Shown here in pieces: positions 9,508 through 16,973 of a DNA stretch of 64,000 bases. Under the pieces are notes generated by a model. It did not search any database. It was not told the origin of the DNA and saw nothing but the letters and a program-made list of their open reading frames with translations. Origin of the DNA: Bacteroidota bacterium (GTDB taxonomy: Bacteria > Bacteroidota > Ignavibacteria > Tepidaquicellales > Tepidaquicellaceae); NCBI GenBank assembly GCA_018266845.1, contig JAFDZO010000029.1, positions 30,498-94,497 on the forward strand. Direction: 5' to 3'. Position 1 is the stretch's first letter. The number at the start of each line of letters is the position of its first letter. The translations under genes and the position numbers were made by a program.

Positions 9508-10194
9508 ATGGAAAAATTATTGTTGTTACACGGAGCCATAGGCGCAGCAAGTCAGTTTGATAAGCTGAAAGAAGAACTAAAAGGCAATTTTGAAATTTAC
9601 TCGCTGAATTTTTCAGGGCATGGTGGTGAGAAAATTCCTGATGAAAAATTTTCAATCGGTCTTTTTGCCGATGATGTGATAAAATTTATTGATGAAAATA
9701 ATCTTCAGGGAATAGATGTTTACGGATACAGCATGGGCGGATATGTTGCGCTGTATATTGCATCAAAGGATAAGAATAAGATAGGGAAGATATTCACGAC
9801 GGCGACAAAGTTTGAGTGGAACGAAGAAACGAGCTTGAAGGAATCGAAGATGCTGAATCCCGCAAAGATAGAGGAAAAAATTCCTGCATTTGCAAAAGCA
9901 TTGGAGAAAAGACACTCGCCCGCAGACTGGAAAGCAGTTCTAAACAAAACCGCTGAGATGATGGTTGAGCTTGGTAAGAAGCCTTTGCTTACGGATTATG
10001 TATTGGAAAAAATTGAAAATGAAGTTCTGGTAAGCGTGGGTGATAAAGATACGATGGTATCGCTTGAAGAGACTGCAAATGCAGCAGGCAGGCTAAAAAA
10101 TGGTAAGCTATTTATTTTTGCTGATACGGAACACCCTATTGAGAAGATTGGCTCTAAAAAACTTTCCCAAGAAATAAAAAACTTCTTTTCTTAG
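9508..10194 (+). CDS. Alpha/beta hydrolase of unknown substrate
   Basis: A 228-residue single-domain alpha/beta hydrolase. The nucleophile elbow GYSMGG places the catalytic Ser at 75; HGA near residues 8-10 forms the oxyanion strand; D179 (or D181) and H209 complete a plausible triad. There is no signal peptide or lid domain of note. It starts 11 bases after prfC on the same strand and may be co-transcribed, but I see no functional link. The substrate cannot be predicted; carboxylesterase or MenH-like activities are possible for this fold. Confidence 0.8.
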   Translation: MEKLLLLHGAIGAASQFDKLKEELKGNFEIYSLNFSGHGGEKIPDEKFSIGLFADDVIKFIDENNLQGIDVYGYSMGGYVALYIASKDKNKIGKIFTTATKFEWNEETSLKESKMLNPAKIEEKIPAFAKALEKRHSPADWKAVLNKTAEMMVELGKKPLLTDYVLEKIENEVLVSVGDKDTMVSLEETANAAGRLKNGKLFIFADTEHPIEKIGSKKLSQEIKNFFS

Positions 10195-10206
10195 TTAATA
10201 TCTTAA

Positions 10207-10431
10207 TTACAATAGCTCATTTATTTTTTTCAGAATGAACGGCTCCTGCTTTTCGTATTGCAAAATTTCTATTCTTAATTTATCGTAAAGTTTTTTAAAG
10301 CGGTAGGAAATTTCAGCGGAGATAAATTCCAATCGAAGCTCGTCAATAATCGAAAGTATTTCAACCTTATCTGTATCGGAAATGGAGGATATGCTTATCA
10401 TATCCTCCAGCTTGGAAAGTTTATTCAGCAT
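10207..10431 (-). CDS. Small helical hypothetical protein
   Basis: 74 residues, charged and predicted mostly helical, with no family that I recognise. Its ATG overlaps the TAA of the upstream DinB-like gene by one base (TAATG), an arrangement typical of translational coupling, which argues that it is real. The frame ends convergently with the alpha/beta hydrolase, 12 bases away. It is the last gene of the pyrimidine catabolic transcript if that extends past preA. Confidence 0.55.
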   Translation of the reverse strand: MLNKLSKLEDMISISSISDTDKVEILSIIDELRLEFISAEISYRFKKLYDKLRIEILQYEKQEPFILKKINELL

Positions 10432-10928
10432 TATTTTTCAGTGTAAATCCAGCAATCGCCTGTATCAAGTTTAATTCCGTTTTGTTTCATATAAATAAAG
10501 AGCTGCATCTTATATCCGCTAAGCCATTTTATTATTGTCTCCATCAACGCCTGTCCCAGTATCATGGGCTGCTGCCATGGCAGTAATACCTCTCTTGTTA
10601 ACAAATCTTCCTCCGTGAACTGTTCAAACAATTCTTTCATCTTTATAAGTTCAGCGCCCATTCTTTGTTTAAAATTTTCATAAGTCGCTGACTTGGAATT
10701 TTCATAGGCGTTCGTAAAAACATCGTCCGCTTTGGATTTATCCTCAAGTAAAAAGAATGATAAAGTAGCTGAACTTACCCATGTAAGATACTGAAGGATT
10801 TCTTCCGTCGTTCTCATACCTTCATAGGGGGAAAACGATAACATTTCAGGTGTAATTTTAGAATGAAGGGCTTTTAAAACTCCGATTTCCTTTTCAATTA
10901 CGTTAAAAATATTTTGCTTATTAGTCAT
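10431..10928 (-). CDS. DinB/YfiT-like four-helix protein
   Basis: 165 residues with the general look of the DinB superfamily: helical, a TTEEILQYLTW segment in the second helix, and a C-terminal segment ending in an aromatic-rich stretch. DinB-like proteins often bind a metal through three histidines and include thiol transferases. The expected His triad is not obvious here, so activity is uncertain. It starts five bases after preA ends and overlaps the next small gene by one base, so it is probably the penultimate gene of the pyrimidine operon. Confidence 0.6.
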   Translation of the reverse strand: MTNKQNIFNVIEKEIGVLKALHSKITPEMLSFSPYEGMRTTEEILQYLTWVSSATLSFFLLEDKSKADDVFTNAYENSKSATYENFKQRMGAELIKMKELFEQFTEEDLLTREVLLPWQQPMILGQALMETIIKWLSGYKMQLFIYMKQNGIKLDTGDCWIYTEK

Positions 10929-10933
10929 AATTT

Positions 10934-12265
10934 TTATTTCAACCTATACGCTATCGCTTCTCTTGGTTCAGGAACATGATGTCCTACACCTCCGCCGCGT
11001 TCATCGTCAAACGAATCCGGAATATCTCCAGCAATTGTTCTTTCCTTCCATGTAAGATGCTCATTACCTGCATCTCTTCTCTGCATTGTAATACAATTTT
11101 CTACAGGACAAACAAGTGAACACAAGTTACATCCGACACAATTCTCCTCTATAATGTGCGGTTTTCTATCTTCCGGATTTTCTGATAATCCTATAGCTTG
11201 GTGAGCGCCGTCATCACATGCTATATAACAAAGCTGACATCCGATACATTTATCCTGATTAATATCAGCAACAATTTTATACTTCAAATTGAGATTTTCC
11301 CATGTATTAATATTGGGCAATGCTCTTCCAACCATTTCATCAACACTGTTAAATCCTTTATCAATCATATACTGCTCAAAGCCGGCAAGAATTTCTCTGA
11401 TAATTCCGAAGCCGTAATGCATTACTGCAGTACATACCTGCACTGTGCTTGCGCCCAATAAAATAAACTCAACTGCATCTCTCCAGTTTTCAACTCCGCC
11501 TATTCCAGAAATTGGTAAACCGTAATTTGGAATCTTAGCAACGTTCTTCAAAAGATTCAGGGCAATTGGTTTCACTGCAGGACCGCAGTATCCGCCGTTT
11601 GTGCTATGTCCGTCAACTTTCGGATACGCAGTAAAATTATCTATATCAAGCCCCACAATACTTTGTATCGTATTAATTAGTGATACAGCATTTGCGCCGC
11701 CTGCTTTTGCTGCAAGTGCAGGGTCTTCAATGTGAGAAATATTCGGAGTGAGTTTTACTATCACTGGTTTTTTTGCAACTTCCATAACCCAGCCGACAAT
11801 AAGCTCAAGAATTTTCGGGTCCTGTCCTACTGCAGAGCCCATGCCTCTTTCGCACATTCCGTGAGGGCAGCCGAAGTTAAGTTCGTGTCCGTCTGCTCCG
11901 GCATTCTCTGCATCCTTCACAATCTGATGCCATTGCTCTCTGGATTCCACCATAAGCGAAGCTATCACTGCATGGTCAGGGAAATACTTTTTTACCTCTT
12001 CTATTTCACGAAGATTATCTTTTAAAGGCCTGTCTGAAATAAGCTCAATATTATTAAAGCCCACCATTCTGCTGTCACGGTAATTTACGGAGCCGTATCT
12101 GCTTGATACATTTACAACCGGAACGCCTAAAGTTTTCCATATTGCTCCGCCCCATCCTTTATCAAACGCTTTCATTATCTGGTAACCTGAGTTAGTCGGT
12201 GGTGCCGATGCCAACCAGAACGGATTGGGTGATTTTATTCCGGCAAAATTTACACTTAAGTCCAT
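10934..12265 (-). CDS. preA: Dihydropyrimidine dehydrogenase subunit PreA (FMN, 2x[4Fe-4S])
   Basis: Catalytic subunit of NAD-dependent dihydropyrimidine dehydrogenase, which reduces uracil or thymine to the dihydro form; it works with PreT encoded just upstream. The N-terminal TIM barrel resembles dihydroorotate dehydrogenase and binds FMN (ELNFGCPHG near 128-136, GIGGVE near 255-260). A C-terminal ferredoxin domain has two clusters: C341, C344, C347, C351 and C377, C380, C383, C387. Length is 443 residues, slightly longer than E. coli PreA. In the active-site loop, GMGSAVGQD has Val146 where mammalian DPD, as I recall it, has its catalytic Cys. The start codon directly abuts a heptamer repeat array, which occupies the usual ribosome-binding position. 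Confidence 0.93.
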   Translation of the reverse strand: MDLSVNFAGIKSPNPFWLASAPPTNSGYQIMKAFDKGWGGAIWKTLGVPVVNVSSRYGSVNYRDSRMVGFNNIELISDRPLKDNLREIEEVKKYFPDHAVIASLMVESREQWHQIVKDAENAGADGHELNFGCPHGMCERGMGSAVGQDPKILELIVGWVMEVAKKPVIVKLTPNISHIEDPALAAKAGGANAVSLINTIQSIVGLDIDNFTAYPKVDGHSTNGGYCGPAVKPIALNLLKNVAKIPNYGLPISGIGGVENWRDAVEFILLGASTVQVCTAVMHYGFGIIREILAGFEQYMIDKGFNSVDEMVGRALPNINTWENLNLKYKIVADINQDKCIGCQLCYIACDDGAHQAIGLSENPEDRKPHIIEENCVGCNLCSLVCPVENCITMQRRDAGNEHLTWKERTIAGDIPDSFDDERGGGVGHHVPEPREAIAYRLK

Positions 12266-12293
12266 GTTCGTTGTTCGTTATTTGTTATTCGCT
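12266..12293. repeat. Heptamer repeat array directly before preA
   Basis: Four degenerate seven-base units on the plus strand (GTTCGTT, GTTCGTT, ATTTGTT, ATTCGCT). The array touches the preA start codon, so preA has no ordinary Shine-Dalgarno. A related array in opposite orientation (ACAACGA units) lies at 20427-20451 at the end of mmsA. Confidence 0.75.
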
Positions 12294-12321
12294 GCTTTGA
12301 TTACAACGAATATTTTTAAAA

Positions 12322-13638
12322 TTATTTTTCTAAATAAGAAAGAATTGCCTTTCCTGCGAATTTTCCTTCGTAAGCTGCGTTAACAACTTCAGCGCCTCCG
12401 TTCATGCAGTCGCCTCCGGCAAAATATTTCGGATTCGATGTCTGATAATTATTAGTCTTCACTTTATTCTTAACCATTTCAAGGTTGGAAATTTTATCAA
12501 AAAGATAATCGTGATTTTTTTGTCCCGTTGCTAAAATTACCATATCGCATTCTTCAACAAATTCAGTTCCCGGTATTGTTACAACTTTTCCGTTCTTCGT
12601 TTTTGTCTTAATAAACTTAACAGCGTTAGCAGAGCCGTTGCCCATAATTTCAAGAGGAGCTGCATTGAAAATTCCTTTTACGCCTACTTCTTTTGCAAGC
12701 TCGTATTCAAAATGATAAGCGCCCATTTCTTCTTTAGAGCGGCGGTAAATAAGTTTCACGCTTGCTGCTCCCATTCTTGCAGATTCTGATGCTGCATCCA
12801 TTGCAGTATTTCCTCCTCCAAGAACAATAACTTTATTTCCGAACGCAGTATTATAATGCTCTTTTCTGAGAACTTCAATCAGCTCAACTGCTCCGTGAAC
12901 ATTTGTTTTATCTTCACCGGGGATATTTAACTTTGATGTTTCGCCGTTACCTACTCCGAGGAAAATTGCGTCATAATTTTTTTCAAGCTTTTCTATATCA
13001 TCAGCTGTTTCAATTTTGCTGTTATATAAAATATTAAATCCGAACTGTGACTGAAGGTATGCAAGCTCTTCAAGTACTTCATCGTTTGTAATTTTGTATG
13101 GAGCAATTCCGTTCACCGTTAAGCCCGTTGCGTTTGACCTTGCCTCGTAAATATCTACATGCACGCCTTCTTTTCTAAGCTCACATGCGCAGGCAATTCC
13201 AGCAGGACCAGAGCCGATAATAGCAACTTTTTTGCCGTTGGATTTTCCTGCCGAATAAAACTTTATATCATTTCTGATTGCGCTTGTTGTCGCATAATTC
13301 TGCAGGCGTCCGATCTCAATCGGCTTTACATCCTGAAGATTATATACGCAAGCACCTTCGCAAAGAACTTCAGTCGGGCAGACTTTTCCGCAGGCATTGC
13401 CGAAATAATTTGAATCGTAAATTGTTCTGGCTGCACCCTTGATATTGTTTGTATTGATCTGTCTTATAAAAAGCGGAATATCAATGTGCGTAGGGCATGC
13501 CTCAACGCAGGGAGCGTTATAGCAGAAAAGACATCTGGAGCTTTCATAGTAAGCTTCAGTGTTATTCATTAATGGTTTTATCTGTGCAAAGTTTTGCTCA
13601 AATTCCTGTTCGTTCACAGGACGGTTGTATTCACTCAT
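12322..13638 (-). CDS. preT: Dihydropyrimidine dehydrogenase subunit PreT (FAD/NAD, Fe-S)
   Basis: Electron-input subunit that oxidises NAD(P)H and passes electrons to PreA. The N-terminal GltD-like iron-sulfur domain holds two Cys sets (CLFCYNAPCVEACP near residues 36-49, and ACGKVCP...CEGAC near 82-97). The FAD-binding Rossmann motif is IGSGPAGIA near residue 143, and the second dinucleotide site is VLGGGNTAMD near 268. The 438 residues correspond to the N-terminal half of mammalian DPD. It lies between the four-helix-bundle cassette and preA, and the gap to preA (56 bases) holds a heptamer repeat array. The PreT/PreA pairing supports the pyrimidine reductase role over a generic glutamate synthase small subunit. 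Confidence 0.92.
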   Translation of the reverse strand: MSEYNRPVNEQEFEQNFAQIKPLMNNTEAYYESSRCLFCYNAPCVEACPTHIDIPLFIRQINTNNIKGAARTIYDSNYFGNACGKVCPTEVLCEGACVYNLQDVKPIEIGRLQNYATTSAIRNDIKFYSAGKSNGKKVAIIGSGPAGIACACELRKEGVHVDIYEARSNATGLTVNGIAPYKITNDEVLEELAYLQSQFGFNILYNSKIETADDIEKLEKNYDAIFLGVGNGETSKLNIPGEDKTNVHGAVELIEVLRKEHYNTAFGNKVIVLGGGNTAMDAASESARMGAASVKLIYRRSKEEMGAYHFEYELAKEVGVKGIFNAAPLEIMGNGSANAVKFIKTKTKNGKVVTIPGTEFVEECDMVILATGQKNHDYLFDKISNLEMVKNKVKTNNYQTSNPKYFAGGDCMNGGAEVVNAAYEGKFAGKAILSYLEK

Positions 13639-13648
13639 TTTGGTATTA

Positions 13649-13678
13649 AGTATTGAGTAGTGAGTATTGGGTATTGAG
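13649..13678. repeat. Left inverted end of the four-helix-bundle cassette (heptamer array)
   Basis: Thirty bases built from degenerate heptamers (ATTGAGT, AGTGAGT, ATTGGGT, ATTGAGA). The reverse complement matches 14077-14106 at 28 of 30 positions by direct comparison. It ends 10 bases before the preT start codon. Confidence 0.85.
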
Positions 13679-13709
13679 AAAATACTTAAATACTCACCGG
13701 GGTTTAATT

Positions 13710-14060
13710 TTATCTTTTACTTTTTATTAAATTGTAAATCATTTTTTCAATTACTTCAGTTCTTTCAAGGAGTCTGTCTAAAATTTCTGTATTAATATAT
13801 CCTAAATTCTTTGCAATTAATAGTTGAGTTTCAAGTTCATAGCAGGAACCATTTGCAATTCCGAGAAAATGTTTAAACTCTCCATTGGAATTCCTGCCTG
13901 CTCCTTCAGCGATATTCGAAGGTATTGATATTGCACACCTGTTAATTTGACTTATCAAACCAAACTTTTCAGTATCAGGAAAAGTTTTTGTTGTTAAATA
14001 AATATCTGTAACTAAATTTATTGCATCGTTCCAAACTTTTAATTTCTTGTACTCGTGCAT
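13710..14060 (-). CDS. Four-helix bundle protein (23S rRNA intervening-sequence family)
   Basis: 116 residues of the S23/IVS four-helix-bundle family, recognised by YKKLKVWNDAINL at the N terminus, the FGLISQINRCAISIPSNIAEG block, GEFKHFLGIANGSCYELETQ and the final helix EVIEKMIYNLI. Members occur in 23S rRNA intervening sequences, beside diversity-generating retroelements (Avd) and alone in genomes; their basic surface suggests nucleic-acid binding, and no catalytic activity is known. I use the ATG ending at 14060; a longer frame would begin with TTG at 14081. The gene has no metabolic link to its neighbours. It lies between 30-base inverted repeats (13649-13678, 14077-14106), making a 458-bp unit inside the pyrimidine operon. 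Confidence 0.85.
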   Translation of the reverse strand: MHEYKKLKVWNDAINLVTDIYLTTKTFPDTEKFGLISQINRCAISIPSNIAEGAGRNSNGEFKHFLGIANGSCYELETQLLIAKNLGYINTEILDRLLERTEVIEKMIYNLIKSKR

Positions 14061-14076
14061 ATTATTTTCTTTTTTA

Positions 14077-14106
14077 CTCAATACCCACTACTCACTACAC
14101 AATACT
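14077..14106. repeat. Right inverted end of the four-helix-bundle cassette
   Basis: Inverted partner of 13649-13678 (28 of 30 matches). Its outer end overlaps the first two bases of the upstream amidohydrolase stop codon (14105-14107), so the repeat begins exactly where that gene ends. Confidence 0.85.
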
Positions 14107-14971
14107 ATAACTCTGTCATCTTGCCGTATGTTTCAGGTCTTCTGTCTCTGAAGAACTGCCAGGTAGCTCTCACTTCTTCAATCATATCCAAATCAAATTC
14201 TGCAACTAACAATTCATCTTTATCCTCTGAAGCGCATGCGAAAATTTGTCCGCGCGGATCAACAAAGTATGATGAACCGTAGAACTTGCCTAAGTTCCAT
14301 GGTTTTTCTTCACCAACTCTGTTAATGCATCCCATGAAATATCCGTTGGCTGCTGCATGTGCAGGCTGTTCAAGTTTCCATAGATATTGTGAAAGTCCTG
14401 CAACGGTTGCAGAAGGATTGTAAACAATCTCTGCTCCGTTAAGACCTAAAATTCTTGCTCCTTCGGGGAAGTGTCTGTCATAGCAAATGTAAACACCCAC
14501 TTTGCAATACTTCGTCTGGAAAACAGGATAACCTAAATTGCCCGGCTTGAAGAAAAATTTCTCCCAGAATCCTGAAGTATGAGGAATGTGATTCTTTCTG
14601 TATTTACCAAGGTAAGTTCCGTCTGCATCTATTACTGCTGCAGAGTTATATAAAAATCCTGCCTGCTCTCTTTCATAAATCGGAACAATGATAACCATCG
14701 AATATTTTTTAGCGTACTCCTGCATTTTTTCTACTGTAGGACCCGGCATAGGTTCTGCCGATTCATACCATGCTTTATCCTGCCCGGGACAAAAATATGG
14801 TGTATTAAAAATTTCCTGTAAGCAAAGTATTTGAACACCCTTTTTTCCTGCTTCTTCTATATAAGGAATGTGTTTGTCTACCATCGCATCAACTATCTGT
14901 TTAATGCTTCCTTCGCCTTCGGTCATAGGCAGTGACATTTGTATAAGACCGGATTTAATGATTCTTGCCAT
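14105..14971 (-). CDS. N-carbamoyl-beta-alanine amidohydrolase (beta-ureidopropionase type, nitrilase superfamily)
   Basis: Third step of reductive pyrimidine catabolism: hydrolysis of N-carbamoyl-beta-alanine (or the beta-aminoisobutyrate analogue) to the amino acid, CO2 and ammonia. The nitrilase Glu-Lys-Cys triad is visible as E53 (LQEIF), K126 (KYRKNHIP) and C163 (YICYDRHFPEG). The 288 residues and the RKNHIPH and CINRVG segments fit the beta-ureidopropionase/N-carbamoylputrescine amidase branch. The choice of substrate comes from the neighbours (dihydropyrimidinase, PreT/PreA, permease) rather than from a residue I can point to. It lies between the two cassettes that carry GxxExxY and the four-helix-bundle gene. 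Confidence 0.88.
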   Translation of the reverse strand: MARIIKSGLIQMSLPMTEGEGSIKQIVDAMVDKHIPYIEEAGKKGVQILCLQEIFNTPYFCPGQDKAWYESAEPMPGPTVEKMQEYAKKYSMVIIVPIYEREQAGFLYNSAAVIDADGTYLGKYRKNHIPHTSGFWEKFFFKPGNLGYPVFQTKYCKVGVYICYDRHFPEGARILGLNGAEIVYNPSATVAGLSQYLWKLEQPAHAAANGYFMGCINRVGEEKPWNLGKFYGSSYFVDPRGQIFACASEDKDELLVAEFDLDMIEEVRATWQFFRDRRPETYGKMTEL

Positions 14972-15008
14972 AATTATATTTTAGGTTAAATTTTTTTTTA
15001 ATTTTTTT

Positions 15009-15042
15009 ACCAGAAAAACACTAAAAACACAAAATAACACGA
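15009..15042. repeat. Left inverted end of the GxxExxY cassette
   Basis: Degenerate octamer array (CACTAAAA, ACACAAAA type). Its 34 bases match the reverse complement of 15439-15472 at 28 positions. It ends four bases before the restored stop codon of the broken GxxExxY gene. Confidence 0.8.
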
Positions 15043-15045
15043 AAA

Positions 15046-15437
15046 TTATTTAACGTATCTTTTAATACCTTCTCCAATGTTTTTTACATTAAAATTTATT
15101 AATACCCTAATCTTTTCTTAGAAAGTTTAAGATATGTGATTAACTGTGCTTCCCAAATTGGAACTATCGTATCAACTGATTTTAATTCACAGATAATTTC
15201 ATTCTCCACTAAAACATCTAATCTTAGTCCTTCTTCAAGTTTTATTTTATCATAAATTATAGGAACAATTACTTGAGTAGAAAACTTTACATTTCGTTTA
15301 CTAAGTTCGTAACAAAAACATGTTTCATAAACTCTTTCTAACAAACCAGGTCCAAGGTTTTTATGTACATCAAAACAACATTGCACAATTATTTTACCTA
15401 AATTTTCCAGATGTTGAGGAATTGGTTCAAATTTCAT
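15046..15437 (-). pseudogene. GxxExxY family protein, frameshifted near its C terminus
   Basis: The frame from the ATG at 15437 to a stop at 15099 encodes 112 residues with the family motif in GPGLLERVYETCF (G..E..Y) and the conserved core strand region CELKSVD...WEAQLITYLKLSKKRLG. The family looks PDDEXK-nuclease-like, but no activity is established. After the RLG codons the frame stops, while the next frame continues with LINFNVKNIGEGIKRYVK and then a stop at 15046. That is exactly the usual ending of the family. One missing base near 15100-15103 explains this. It is either a real frameshift mutation or a sequencing/assembly error. The gene fills the space between inverted repeats at 15009-15042 and 15439-15472 almost completely. 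Confidence 0.85.
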
Positions 15438-15438
15438 T

Positions 15439-15472
15439 TAGTGAAATTTTGTGCTTTTAGTGTTTTAGTGGT
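15439..15472. repeat. Right inverted end of the GxxExxY cassette
   Basis: Inverted partner of 15009-15042. It contains a 20-base word (15456-15475, TTAACCACTAAAACACTAAA on the minus strand) that recurs perfectly in the same orientation at 16959-16978, at the end of the permease gene. It starts two bases upstream of the GxxExxY start codon and ends nine bases before the dihydropyrimidinase stop. Confidence 0.85.
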
Positions 15473-15480
15473 TAAGTTTT

Positions 15481-16863
15481 TTATATTAAATTTGAAACTT
15501 TATTTCTTTTAATAAACTTACCGTATCCTTTTTTAATTTTTACTTCGCCGTTATCTATAGCTAAAGTACCGCGAAGTATTGTCTGTTTTACTTTTCCTTT
15601 CAGTTTCCATCCTTCATATCCGCTGTAATCAACATTCATATGATGAGTTTTAGCGGAAAGAGTATGCTCTTCATTCGGGTCAAATATTACTATATCTGCG
15701 TCAGCGCCGATACCGATTGTCCCCTTCTGCGGAAACATTCCGAATATTTTAGCAGCATTAGTTGAGCTTACTTCTACAAATTTATTCAGAGTAATTTTCC
15801 CTTTATTCACGCCTTCGCTGAAAAGCAGTTCCATTCTGTTTTCAATTGCGGGATGTCCGTTCGGAATTTTTGAGAAGTCATCTTTGCCCATTAATTTCTG
15901 CTCCCACATGAAAGGGCAGTGGTCAGTTGCAACAACCTGAATGCTTCCCTGATTTATTCCTCCCCATAATGCTGCCTGATCTTTTTTCTCTCTGAGAGGC
16001 GGACTCATTACCCATTTTGCTCCTTCAAAATTCTGTTCATACAATGAAGCGTCGAGTATTAAATATTGAATGCACGTCTCAGCGTACACTCTATAATTTT
16101 TTGTCATCGTTCTTCTTATAGCATTCAGCGCGTCTTCGCATGTCATATGAACAATATATCCGGGAACACCTGTGTATCTTGCCATATCGGAAAATCTTCC
16201 CGATGCTTCTGCTTCAGTAACTTCCGGCTGAGAAAGATAATGATATAACGGAGCTAACTTTCCTTCAGCTTTATGCTTAGCAATAAGGAAGTCAATCATG
16301 TCTCCGTTTGTTGCATGCACAGTTACCATTCCGCCCTGGTCACGGACTTCATTCATCAAACCAATCATCTGTCTGTCATCAATCATTAATGCGCCTTTAT
16401 AAGCCATGAATGTTTTGAACGATGTAATGCCTAAGTCATTTACAAAGTGTGCTATTTCTTTTTTTGTATCTTCGTTGAAATCTGTTACAGCCATATGAAA
16501 AGAATAGTCTCCGTATGCTGTGCCGTTAGCTCTGCCGCTCCATTCATCGTAAGCTGACTGCAAAGATTTTCCCTGCGTCTGCAATATGAAATCAATTACA
16601 GTCGTAGTACCGCCGTGCAGAGCAGCACGTGTACCTGTTTCATAGCTGTCAGAGGAGAAAGTACCCATGAAAGGCATATCAAGGTGAACGTGCGGGTCAA
16701 TTCCGCCCGGCATAACTAATTTTCCTGAAGCATCAATTGTTTCATCAGCTTTTACATCGAGATTCTGTCCGATGCGTGCAACCTTTTCGCCCTCAATGTA
16801 CACATCGGCAATGTAATCTTCCGATGCAGTGATTATTCTTCCGTTTTTAATTAATATAGACAT
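15481..16863 (-). CDS. hydA: Dihydropyrimidinase (D-hydantoinase type)
   Basis: Second step of reductive pyrimidine degradation: opens dihydrouracil or dihydrothymine to the N-carbamoyl beta-amino acid. It is an amidohydrolase-superfamily enzyme with a binuclear metal centre: H58 and H60 (GGIDPHVHLD), K150 as the carbamylated bridging Lys (TSFKTFMAYKG), H183, H239 and D314 (ATDHCPF). The start is the ATG ending at 16863 (460 residues, normal length); a frame 13 codons longer begins with TTG at 16902 and runs through the repeat region. The GxxExxY cassette lies downstream and an empty copy of the inverted repeat lies upstream, so both ends of this gene are marked by the same repeat family. Confidence 0.93.
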   Translation of the reverse strand: MSILIKNGRIITASEDYIADVYIEGEKVARIGQNLDVKADETIDASGKLVMPGGIDPHVHLDMPFMGTFSSDSYETGTRAALHGGTTTVIDFILQTQGKSLQSAYDEWSGRANGTAYGDYSFHMAVTDFNEDTKKEIAHFVNDLGITSFKTFMAYKGALMIDDRQMIGLMNEVRDQGGMVTVHATNGDMIDFLIAKHKAEGKLAPLYHYLSQPEVTEAEASGRFSDMARYTGVPGYIVHMTCEDALNAIRRTMTKNYRVYAETCIQYLILDASLYEQNFEGAKWVMSPPLREKKDQAALWGGINQGSIQVVATDHCPFMWEQKLMGKDDFSKIPNGHPAIENRMELLFSEGVNKGKITLNKFVEVSSTNAAKIFGMFPQKGTIGIGADADIVIFDPNEEHTLSAKTHHMNVDYSGYEGWKLKGKVKQTILRGTLAIDNGEVKIKKGYGKFIKRNKVSNLI

Positions 16864-16889
16864 AGTTTTTGTATTAAGATTTAATTCAA

Positions 16890-16973
16890 CACTAAAACAC
16901 AAAAGTCACTAAATCACACTAAACATAAAATAATTTTTAATTAGTGCAGATTGGTGGGTTTAGTGTTTTAGTG
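16890..16973. repeat. Gene-less inverted repeat of the cassette family
   Basis: Two 34-base arms (16890-16923 and 16940-16973) face each other across 16 bases and agree at about 25 positions, including a perfect 11-base core CACTAAAACAC. The arms use the same octamer words as the GxxExxY cassette ends, but there is no gene between them. The right arm covers the stop codon of the permease. Confidence 0.75.

Noticed and set aside
13649..15472. Classical insertion sequences at the inverted repeats
   Set aside because: No transposase gene is present between the arms and no target-site duplication is evident; the arms are periodic, unlike typical IS ends.
15481..16902. Dihydropyrimidinase starting at 16902
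   Set aside because: That start is TTG inside the repeat arm; the ATG at 16863 gives the usual N terminus (SILIKNGRI).
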